64,000 bases of DNA from Streptomyces rubellomurinus (lineage in GTDB: Bacteria; Actinomycetota; Actinomycetes; Streptomycetales; Streptomycetaceae). Shown one piece after another: positions 57,587 to 64,000 of this stretch (position 1 is the first letter of the stretch; each line of letters opens with the position of its first letter). The DNA lies in assembly GCF_000961885.1 (NCBI RefSeq), contig NZ_JZKH01000036.1:1-64000 (forward strand), in the 5' to 3' direction. The notes under the pieces are model-generated. The model ran no database searches. It saw only the letters and a list, made by a program, of their open reading frames with translations, and had not been told where the DNA came from. The position numbers were made by a program, and so were the translations under genes.

Positions 57587-58057
57587 TTCAGCCAGCCCTC
57601 AGCCGGCTCTGAACCGGACGTCGAGCAGGCTTCACGCCCCGGACCCGTTTCTCGTCCGGTCTCCGGGACGGCGTCGATGGTTCGTCGTTCCCCGCGGTTC
57701 GTTGCTTCCGGCGCGGCCCTGGTCCGGTGACCGGTCACCCCGATTCGGTCGACCTCGCCGATCGCGTGAATCCCGTTGATCGGACCCCTGCCGCGCAAGA
57801 GCCCGTTCCTTCGGATCCGCACCCTGATCCAGCCGCCACGCCGGCGGTCACTTCGGCACGCCCGCCCGTGCGCCGCGTGCCGACTCGCACGGGCGTCGAG
57901 TGACGGCCGGGCGAGCCGATCAGGGGGGAGCCGGCCCGAGCGTTCGCCGGGGGCGGGGAACCGGGAGGGCGACAACGGCCGTGTAGGTTCGACGACCGAA
58001 GACGACCGAAGACGACCGATGACGACCGACGACGACCGAACCGAAAGGCCTCTCCCG
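57568..58057. other. Intergenic region before the lipoprotein gene
   Basis: No gene is seen in these 490 bases. The first 60 are repeated variants of tgaaccgg/tgagccgg. A possible -10, TAGGTT, is at 57984-57989, followed at once by five 10-bp repeats (57991-58040) that would form the 5' leader, then GAAAGG as ribosome site (58043-58048). Confidence 0.55.
57991..58040 (+). repeat. 10-bp tandem repeat in the lipoprotein leader
   Basis: Five exact-length units of gacgaccga(a/t/c) at 57991, 58001, 58011, 58021 and 58031. Only the tenth base varies. The period equals about one helical turn. Confidence 0.95.
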
Positions 58058-58816
58058 GTGAACAAGCGACTGCTGGCCGTACCCGCCCTCGGCGTGCTGC
58101 TCGCGTTCGGCGCCGTCGCCTGCGGCGACGACAACAGCAAGCAGCTGGAGTCCTGGGCGACGAACGTCTGCGGCGCTGCCAAGGACCCGATCGCCCAGGC
58201 GCAGGCCGCGCTCGCCGACACCGGCCAGGTCAAGACCGGCGAGACCCCCGCCGACCTGAAGAAGCGGCTCTCGACGGACATCGGGCGCCTCGCCAAGACC
58301 AACCAGGACATCGGGGCCGCGATCGACGCGGCCGGGGCGCCCAAGGTGACGGACGGCGCGAACCTGCAGAAGGACGCCGTGGCCGAGCTGAAGAAGGCCT
58401 CGGACGGCTACCTGGACGTCCAGAAGAAGCTGGACGCGCTGGCCACCGACGACCAGTCGAAGTTCTCGGACGGGCTGCGCGGCATCTCCGACCAGCTGCA
58501 GCAGCTGGCCTCGCTGTCCACCGAGGCGCAGAGCAAGCTGCAGCGCGGTGACCTCGGTGCGGCCATGGCAAAGCAGGAGGGGTGCAAGCCCGCGCCGGCC
58601 GGCTCGTCCGCCACGCCGAGCGCCGGCGCGAGCGGTGGCGCCAGTGGCGCGCCGGCGACCCCGAGCGCCGGTACGGCCGCCGGAACGCCCGCGCCCAGTG
58701 GTACGTCCGCGCCCAGCGGCACCCCCGCGCCCGGAGCTACGGGCAGTGCGGCTCCTGCGGCCACGCCCACCCCGAGCGCGACCGCTCCGGCCACCCCGGC
58801 CCCCAGCGCGAGCTGA
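58058..58816 (+). CDS. Predicted lipoprotein with helical domain and low-complexity tail
   Basis: A 252-residue protein. The signal NKRLLAVPALGVLLAFGAVAC ends with a lipobox (AVAC, Cys about 21). Then come acidic GDDNSKQ and a helical domain of about 150 residues (SWATNVCGAAKDPIAQAQAALAD, KKRLSTDIGRLAKTNQDIGAAIDAAG, SDGYLDVQKKLDALATDDQSKFSDGLRGISDQLQQLASL, ending MAKQEGCKPA). Two cysteines may form a disulfide. The tail is Ser/Thr/Ala/Pro/Gly-rich, probably wall-spanning. Function unknown. GTG 58058 follows GAAAGG. Confidence 0.85.
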   Translation: MNKRLLAVPALGVLLAFGAVACGDDNSKQLESWATNVCGAAKDPIAQAQAALADTGQVKTGETPADLKKRLSTDIGRLAKTNQDIGAAIDAAGAPKVTDGANLQKDAVAELKKASDGYLDVQKKLDALATDDQSKFSDGLRGISDQLQQLASLSTEAQSKLQRGDLGAAMAKQEGCKPAPAGSSATPSAGASGGASGAPATPSAGTAAGTPAPSGTSAPSGTPAPGATGSAAPAATPTPSATAPATPAPSAS

Positions 58817-58903
58817 TCCAGGACGGGCCGCACGCCCGGCAGGGCGAGGGCGCGGGGCCGCCGTGGCGAGTGGCCCCTGGCCCCTGGTGGGGGCGGGGCG
58901 GGG

Positions 58904-58915
58904 GACAATGGCGGG
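58904..58915 (+). promoter_or_regulatory. Leaderless promoter of the methyltransferase gene
   Basis: GACAAT at 58904-58909 ends six bases before the GTG at 58916. Confidence 0.4.
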
Positions 58916-60448
58916 GTGACCAGTAGCCCCGTTCTCGACCCGACCCGCCTCGCCAAGCTGCGCGAGGCGCTGCTCGCCGCCTCCTTCACCGCCGATGGCT
59001 GCCTGGACCTGCTCGGGCCCACCGGCTACGCGGCGCTGGCCCGCAGCGAGACGGTGCCGGCCCTGCGCGCCACCCGTGGCGGCAGCCCGCTGGAGACCCT
59101 GGTGCGGCTGTTCCTGCTGCAGCAGCCGGTGCCGTACCGGGCGGCCGCCGCCGTGCTGCCGGTGGAGGACTGCCTGGCGGACGGCTGGCTGCGCCCGGAC
59201 GGCGAGCTGGTGCGTGCCACCGTGGACGTCCGGCCGTACGCCAACGAGGTTGCCGGGATGCCCAGTTCGGATGCCTGGGTGGTCTCCGACCTGGGCTGCG
59301 CGGTGGGTGGCGCGGGCGGCATCGGCTCCGGCGTGACCGAGCACGGGGTGGCCCGCCAGGACCTGGTGCTCGGTGTCGGCGGTGCCTCGACCACGCTGGC
59401 CAACATCACCGTGCGCCGCCCCGTCCGGGCCGCGCTGGACCTCGGTTCGGGCTCCGGCGTGCAGGCGCTGCACGCGGCCCGGCACGCCCAGCAGGTCACC
59501 GCCACCGACCTCAACCCGCGCGCCCTGCGGTTCACCGAACTGACCCTGGCGCTCTCCGGCTTCGACCGGACCGAGGTGCTCGCGGGCAGCCTCTTCGAGC
59601 CGGTCGGGGAGCGGAAGTTCGACCTGATCGTCTCCAACCCGCCGTTCGTGATCTCGCCGGCCGGCCGGTTCACCTACCGCGACGGCGGCATGGCCGGCGA
59701 CGACCTGTGCCGCAGCCTGGTGCGTTCGGCCGCCGCGCACCTGGAGCCGGGCGGCTACTGCCAGTTGCTCGCCAACTGGCAGCACGTCAAGGGCGAGGAC
59801 TGGCACGAGCGGCTGGCCGGCTGGGTGGCGGGCACCGGGCTGGACGCCTGGGTGGTCCAGCGCGAGGTCCAGGACGTCTCCCAGTACGCCGAGTTGTGGC
59901 TGCGCGACGGCGGCGACCACCGCGGCCCGGGCGGTGACTACCAGGCCCGGTACGGCGAGTGGCTGGACGCCTTCGAGGCGGCCCGGGTCGAGGGCATCGG
60001 CATGGGCTGGATCACCCTGCGGGCGAGCGGTGCCGAGCGCCCGACCGTCCGGGTGGAGGAGTGGCCGCACCCGGTGGAGCAGCCGCTCGGCCCGCACATC
60101 GAGGAGTGGTTCGACCGGCAGGAGTTCCTGCGTTCGCACGACGACGCGGGCCTGCTCGCCGCCCGCTACGTGCTCGCGGACGAGGTGGTCCAGGAGCAGG
60201 TCGGCGCGCCGGGGGCGGAGGACCCGGAGCACGTGATCCTGCGTCACAACCGCGGCATGCGCCGGGCCACCAAGGTGGACACGGTGGGTGCCGGCTTCGT
60301 CGGGGTCTGCGACGGGACGCTGTCGGCGGGCGAGATCGTGGACGCCATCGCGCAGTTGCTCGGCGAGGATCGGGTCGTCCTGCGGGACCGGGTGCCGGAG
60401 TCGCTGCGGCTGCTGACCGAGCAGGGGTTCATCGCGCCGGCGCGGTAG
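58916..60448 (+). CDS. SAM-dependent methyltransferase (HemK/RlmG-like, N-terminal extended)
   Basis: A 510-residue protein. The first 170 residues form a winged-helix-like domain (LRLFLLQQPVPYRAAAAVLPVEDCLADGWL). The class I methyltransferase core has AALDLGSGSGVQALHAARHAQQVTATDLNPRALRFTELTLALSG, the catalytic FDLIVSNPPFVISP (NPPF, typical of N-methylation of glutamine or bases) and the strand QLLANWQH. A C-terminal domain of about 130 residues is again actinobacteria-specific. The target may be protein or rRNA. The start at GTG 58916 appears leaderless. Confidence 0.9.
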   Translation: MTSSPVLDPTRLAKLREALLAASFTADGCLDLLGPTGYAALARSETVPALRATRGGSPLETLVRLFLLQQPVPYRAAAAVLPVEDCLADGWLRPDGELVRATVDVRPYANEVAGMPSSDAWVVSDLGCAVGGAGGIGSGVTEHGVARQDLVLGVGGASTTLANITVRRPVRAALDLGSGSGVQALHAARHAQQVTATDLNPRALRFTELTLALSGFDRTEVLAGSLFEPVGERKFDLIVSNPPFVISPAGRFTYRDGGMAGDDLCRSLVRSAAAHLEPGGYCQLLANWQHVKGEDWHERLAGWVAGTGLDAWVVQREVQDVSQYAELWLRDGGDHRGPGGDYQARYGEWLDAFEAARVEGIGMGWITLRASGAERPTVRVEEWPHPVEQPLGPHIEEWFDRQEFLRSHDDAGLLAARYVLADEVVQEQVGAPGAEDPEHVILRHNRGMRRATKVDTVGAGFVGVCDGTLSAGEIVDAIAQLLGEDRVVLRDRVPESLRLLTEQGFIAPAR

Positions 60449-60546
60449 GGCCTGTCGGTACGGGCCGGTTCACCTGCCCGTACCTCCTGGTTCGTCCGGC
60501 GGTCGCCCTGCGGCCCACCCTCGTTGGCCCCGTGCTGTGAGGCTCT

Positions 60547-60563
60547 GTCCACAGGCTGTGGAC
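60547..60563. promoter_or_regulatory. Inverted DnaA-box-like pair
   Basis: GTCCACA-GGC-TGTGGAC is a perfect 7-bp inverted repeat. Each arm matches seven bases of the Streptomyces DnaA box TTGTCCACA. It sits 25 bases before the DUF3592 start. Confidence 0.4.
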
Positions 60564-60587
60564 GGGGCTGGGGAGCCGGGGGCAGGG

Positions 60588-61052
60588 GTGGACACGACGA
60601 CGGCGACGGTGGGCGGGCTGGTCCTCGCCCTCTTCGGTGGCGCGCTGCTGCTCTGGTGCGCCGCCGAAGCGCGCCTGCGCCACCGGGTGCGCCTGCGCGG
60701 GGTGCCGGCGGTGGCGACGGTCGTCGCCGAGGCCGACCCGCACGGCCAGCTCGACAGCGCGCCGCTGCTCTCCTTCGCCGTGCGGCCCCCGGCCGACGGC
60801 CCGGGCTCCGGCGGGGCCCTGCTCGCGGAGCTGGTGCTCACCCGCCCGCGCGGCCACACCCCGCTGCGCCGTCCGGACCGCTTCGCCCCCGGCACCTCGG
60901 TGCGGATCTGCTACGACCCGCGGCGGCCGTGTCGGGCGGTGCTGGCGGCGGGAGAGGCCGGCCGGGCGGCGGTCACCGACCTGCTGTGGAGCGCGCTCGG
61001 GGCGGCCTGCCTGCTGGCGGGATCCGGTCTGCTGGCCGCGGCTCACCAGTGA
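60588..61052 (+). CDS. DUF3592 membrane protein
   Basis: A 154-residue two-helix membrane protein. TM1 is VGGLVLALFGGALLLWCAAEARL; the outer part contains GVPAVATVVAEADPHGQ and GTSVRICYDPRRPCRAVLAAGE, which is the DUF3592 pattern (V-x-V-x-Y-D-P-x-x-P); TM2 is LLWSALGAACLLAGSGLLAAA. Function unknown. GTG 60588 is chosen over an earlier start at 60537 because GGGAGCCGGGGG precedes it. The stop lies in a three-copy 17-bp repeat. Confidence 0.85.
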   Translation: MDTTTATVGGLVLALFGGALLLWCAAEARLRHRVRLRGVPAVATVVAEADPHGQLDSAPLLSFAVRPPADGPGSGGALLAELVLTRPRGHTPLRRPDRFAPGTSVRICYDPRRPCRAVLAAGEAGRAAVTDLLWSALGAACLLAGSGLLAAAHQ

Positions 61053-61094
61053 CGCCGGCCCACCGGTGACGGCGGCCCACCCCTGACGGCGGCC
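61044..61094 (+). repeat. 17-bp tandem repeat straddling the DUF3592 stop
   Basis: Three units (61044-61060, 61061-61077, 61078-61094) share cacc and tgac(g)(c/g)cggcc. Each carries a TGA; the true stop is 61050-61052. Confidence 0.85.
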
Positions 61095-61490
61095 CCACCC
61101 CGCGCGCCCTCGCACCCCCCGGTACCCCCTCGCACCTCCTCGTACGCCGTCGCCACCGCCCTGGTCGCGGGCCGCCGGCGGCGGACGGTCCGTCGGATTT
61201 CCGTTGACAGATCTTGAAATTCGTCATTCCATCCTCCCGAACCCGCCGAAGCCCCCCTCCACGGGGCGGGAACCCGCGGCATCGGGTTACCGTTCGAGTG
61301 GCGTCGGTGAGCCCGGGAAGTGAAAAAGCGGTATCCGTCCGTTTGACAAGGGTGGCCGGGGTACGGTCACACTCCGCTGGTGGGGTCGTCGTGCAGCGGC
61401 TGCCCCGGGACGGTGGCGGGGTCGGGCGGAGCGCAGCCCGTGCTGTCGGCGCCGACCAGCCGTATAAAGGACCGGGAGAGAAGAGCGAAG
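61053..61490. other. topA upstream region
   Basis: No gene is seen in these 438 bases. Two TTGACA hexamers (61204-61209, 61343-61348) are potential -35 boxes, but neither has an ideal -10 at 17-18 bases. TATAAA lies at 61463-61468. A long 5' leader is likely. topA promoters in Streptomyces respond to supercoiling. Confidence 0.45.
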
Positions 61491-64000
61491 GTGTCCCCGA
61501 GCAGCGAGACCGCGCACGGACAGCGACTCGTCATTGTCGAGTCGCCGGCCAAGGCGAAGACGATCAAGGGCTACCTCGGCCCCGGCTACATCGTCGAGGC
61601 GAGCGTCGGGCACATCCGCGACCTCCCCAGCACCGCGGCCGAGGTGCCGGACAAGTACACCGGCGAGGTGCGCCGCCTCGGGGTCGACGTCGACCATGAC
61701 TTCGCGCCGATCTACGTGGTCAACGCGGACAAGAAGTCGCAGGTCAGCAAGCTGAAGTCGCTGCTCGCGGAGTCCGACGAGCTCTTCCTCGCCACCGATG
61801 AGGACCGCGAGGGCGAGGCCATCGCGTGGCACCTCCAGCAGGTGCTCAAGCCCAAGGTGCCGGTGCACCGCATGGTGTTCCACGAGATCACCAAGACGGC
61901 GATCCAGGAGGCGGTGGCCAACCCGCGCGAGCTCAACCAGCGCCTGGTCGACGCCCAGGAGACCCGCCGCATCCTCGACCGGCTGTACGGCTTCGAGGTC
62001 TCGCCGGTGCTGTGGAAGAAGGTCATGCCGAAGCTGTCGGCGGGCCGCGTGCAGTCCGTCGCGACCCGTCTGGTGGTCGAGCGCGAGCGCGAGCGCATCG
62101 CCTTCCGCACCGCCTCGTACTGGGACCTGGTCGGCACCTTCGGCACCGGCCGCACCCCGGCGGACTCCGCCGACCCGGAGACGTTCGGCGCCCGACTGGC
62201 CAGCGTCGACGGCAAGCGGATCGCCACCGGCCGTGACTTCGGCTCGGACGGCCGGCTGAAGGCGGGCAGCACCAACACCCTGCACCTGGACGAGCAGGCC
62301 GCCCGGCAGCTGGCCGCCGCCCTGGCGCAGACCGCGTTCAGCGTCCGCAGCGTCGAGTCCAAGCCGTACCGCCGCTCGCCGTACGCGCCGTTCCGCACCA
62401 CCACGCTCCAGCAGGAGGCCAGCCGCAAGCTGGGCTTCGGCGCCAAGCGGACCATGCAGGTGGCCCAGAAGCTGTACGAGAACGGCTTCATCACCTATAT
62501 GCGTACCGACTCCACCACCCTGTCGGACACCGCGATCTCCGCGGCCCGCGCGCAGGTCACCCAGCTGTACGGCGCCGACTACCTGCCGGACGCGCCGCGT
62601 ACCTACGCCAGCAAGGTCAAGAACGCGCAGGAGGCGCACGAGGCCGTCCGCCCCTCCGGCGACCGCTTCCGCACCCCGGCCGAGACCGGCCTGACCGGTG
62701 ACGACTTCAAGCTGTACGAGCTGATCTGGATGCGCACCGTCGCCTCCCAGATGAAGGACGCGGTCGGCCAGTCCGTCACCGTCCGGGTCGGCGGCGCCGC
62801 CGCGGACGGCCGGGACGTCGAGTTCTCCGCCTCCGGCAAGATCATCACCTTCCACGGCTTCCTCAAGGCCTACGTCGAGGGCGCCGACGACCCGAACGCC
62901 GAGCTCGACGACCGCGAGCGCCGGCTGCCGCGGGTCGCCCAGGGCGACCCGCTGGCCGCCGAGCGGATCAGCCCGGAGGGCCACGCCACCAAGCCGCCGG
63001 CCCGCTACACCGAGGCCTCGCTGGTCAAGGAGCTGGAGGACCGGGAGATCGGCCGCCCCTCCACCTACGCGTCGATCATCGACACGATCATCCAGCGCCG
63101 GTACGTCTTCAAGAAGGGCACGGCGCTCGTCCCGTCGTTCCTCTCCTTCGCCGTGGTCAACCTGCTGGAGAAGCACTTCGGCCGGCTGGTCGACTACGAC
63201 TTCACCGCGAAGATGGAGGACGACCTCGACCGGATCGCCGCCGGCGAGGCGCAGTCCGTGCCGTGGCTGAAGCGCTTCTACTTCGGCGAGGGCGAGGGCG
63301 CCGCCGGCGGTGCGGCCGAGGCCGGCAACGGCGACGGCGACCACCTGGGCGGCCTCAAGGAGCTGGTCACCGACCTCGGCGCGATCGACGCCCGGGAGAT
63401 CAGCTCGTTCAAGGTCAGCGACGCCATCACCCTGCGGGTCGGCCGCTACGGCCCGTACGTCGAGCGCGCCTCCGAGGTCGAGGGCGAGCCCGGCCAGCGC
63501 GCCGACATCCCGGACGAGCTGCCGCCGGACGAGCTCACCGTCGAGCTGGCCGAGGAACTGCTGGCCAAGCCCAGCGGCGACTTCGAGCTCGGCCCGGACC
63601 CGGTCAGCGGCAACATGCTGGTCGCCAAGGACGGCCGTTACGGCCCGTACGTGACCGAGATCCTGCCCGAGGGCACGCCCAAGACCGGCAAGAACGCGGT
63701 CAAGGCGCGCACCGCCTCGCTGTTCAAGACGATGTCGCTGGACACCGTCACCCTGGAGGACGCGCTGCGGCTGCTCTCGCTGCCGCGCGTCGTCGGCACC
63801 GACGCCGAGGGCGTGGAGATCACCGCGCAGAACGGCCGCTACGGCCCGTACCTCAAGCGCGGCACCGACTCGCGCTCGCTCACCAGCGAGGACCAGCTCT
63901 TCACCGTCACCCTCGAAGAGGCGCTGGCGATCTACGCCCAGCCCAAGCAGCGCGGCCGGGCCGCCGCCGCCCCGCCGCTCAAGGAGCTGGGCACCGACCC
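61491..64000 (+). CDS. topA: DNA topoisomerase I (partial, N-terminal 836 residues)
   Basis: Type IA topoisomerase relaxing negative supercoils, open at the right edge of the window. RLVIVESPAKAKTIKGYLG starts the Toprim domain. FLATDEDREGEAIAWHL has the metal-binding acidic triad. LSAGRVQSVATRLVVERERE and QEASRKLGFGAKRTMQVAQKLYENGFITYMRTDST include the active-site Tyr. EAHEAVRPSG and PPARYTEASLVKELEDREIGRPSTYASIIDTI follow. Three GRYGPY repeats near the C-terminus are the Lys-rich actinobacterial C-domain units. There are no zinc fingers in the part seen, as usual for actinobacteria. GTG 61491 follows GGGAGAG. Confidence 0.97.
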   Translation, partial: MSPSSETAHGQRLVIVESPAKAKTIKGYLGPGYIVEASVGHIRDLPSTAAEVPDKYTGEVRRLGVDVDHDFAPIYVVNADKKSQVSKLKSLLAESDELFLATDEDREGEAIAWHLQQVLKPKVPVHRMVFHEITKTAIQEAVANPRELNQRLVDAQETRRILDRLYGFEVSPVLWKKVMPKLSAGRVQSVATRLVVERERERIAFRTASYWDLVGTFGTGRTPADSADPETFGARLASVDGKRIATGRDFGSDGRLKAGSTNTLHLDEQAARQLAAALAQTAFSVRSVESKPYRRSPYAPFRTTTLQQEASRKLGFGAKRTMQVAQKLYENGFITYMRTDSTTLSDTAISAARAQVTQLYGADYLPDAPRTYASKVKNAQEAHEAVRPSGDRFRTPAETGLTGDDFKLYELIWMRTVASQMKDAVGQSVTVRVGGAAADGRDVEFSASGKIITFHGFLKAYVEGADDPNAELDDRERRLPRVAQGDPLAAERISPEGHATKPPARYTEASLVKELEDREIGRPSTYASIIDTIIQRRYVFKKGTALVPSFLSFAVVNLLEKHFGRLVDYDFTAKMEDDLDRIAAGEAQSVPWLKRFYFGEGEGAAGGAAEAGNGDGDHLGGLKELVTDLGAIDAREISSFKVSDAITLRVGRYGPYVERASEVEGEPGQRADIPDELPPDELTVELAEELLAKPSGDFELGPDPVSGNMLVAKDGRYGPYVTEILPEGTPKTGKNAVKARTASLFKTMSLDTVTLEDALRLLSLPRVVGTDAEGVEITAQNGRYGPYLKRGTDSRSLTSEDQLFTVTLEEALAIYAQPKQRGRAAAAPPLKELGTD

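Noticed and set aside
61343-61367. topA promoter TTGACA with TACGGT
   Set aside because: The spacer is only about 13 bases, too short for a normal sigma-HrdB promoter.
61287-63344. A 685-residue minus-strand frame opposite topA
   Set aside because: Shadow of topA, which has full type IA topoisomerase motifs.

Overview
This 64 kb window is very GC-rich chromosomal DNA from a streptomycete (Streptomyces or a close relative such as Kitasatospora). The lineage markers are wblA, bldG with its partner anti-sigma factor, a SigE-type sigma factor, an actinobacterial 'helicase/secretion neighbourhood' with Tad-like pilus genes, DUF5063 and DUF4244 proteins, GTG/TTG starts, leaderless promoters, and a single TTA leucine codon seen in all the coding sequence. 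From memory, the gene order matches the core-chromosome segment of S. coelicolor running from dnaX/recR to topA. I see no rRNA, CRISPR array, insertion sequence, integrase or prophage.

Layout. 1-5008: the end of dnaX, then ybaB, recR, a DUF5063 gene, aspartokinase (with an internal start for its small subunit) and an asd-like gene that lacks the catalytic cysteine. 5243-8656: an ECF-like sigma factor coupled to a membrane protein, a SURF1 protein, and a lipoprotein coupled to an S9 peptidase. 8653-15563: S9 peptidase, an MFS exporter, a SnoaL-like protein, and a divergent LAL-type LuxR regulator that looks like their local regulator. 15732-20535: tRNA-Pro(CGG), a metallophosphoesterase, a CGNR regulator, a YqeY protein and a bifunctional penicillin-binding protein. 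20961-26649: wblA, two coupled ArsA-like ATPases, DUF4177-RidA, a NUDIX hydrolase and a metallo-beta-lactamase-fold protein. 26735-33373: crp, an RraA-like gene, an alpha/beta hydrolase, then the operon nth, CoA-type NUDIX, MarP-like protease and a YdjM-like membrane protein. 33414-43806: a second hydrolase, a holin-like protein, nhaA, a TTA-containing serine hydrolase, acetyl-CoA synthetase, and a SulP transporter fused to beta-carbonic anhydrase. 44248-47628: a CooC-like ATPase, a divergent Fic-like protein and a HAD phosphatase. 48344-56422: a compact, overlapping Tad-like operon (CpaE, CpaF, a tiny membrane protein, TadB, TadC, three pilin-like proteins) facing an MrfA-type helicase. 56645-64000: bldG, its anti-sigma partner, a lipoprotein, a methyltransferase, a DUF3592 protein and the first part of topA.

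Themes. Development (wblA, bldG, crp, the TTA codon, LAL regulator), envelope functions (PBP, MarP, lipoproteins, Tad apparatus) and carbon/ion balance (acs, SulP-carbonic anhydrase, NhaA) dominate. The least ordinary features are four enzyme-like proteins whose catalytic residues are substituted (asd-like, Fic-like, an alpha/beta hydrolase and the serine hydrolase). Other unusual features are the Tad-like operon with an undescribed 43-residue component and three 'DAG' pilin cleavage sites, short tandem duplications that straddle stop codons, and a 14-base element shared by the acs and SulP upstream regions. All functional statements are inferred from sequence and family knowledge; no database search was run.
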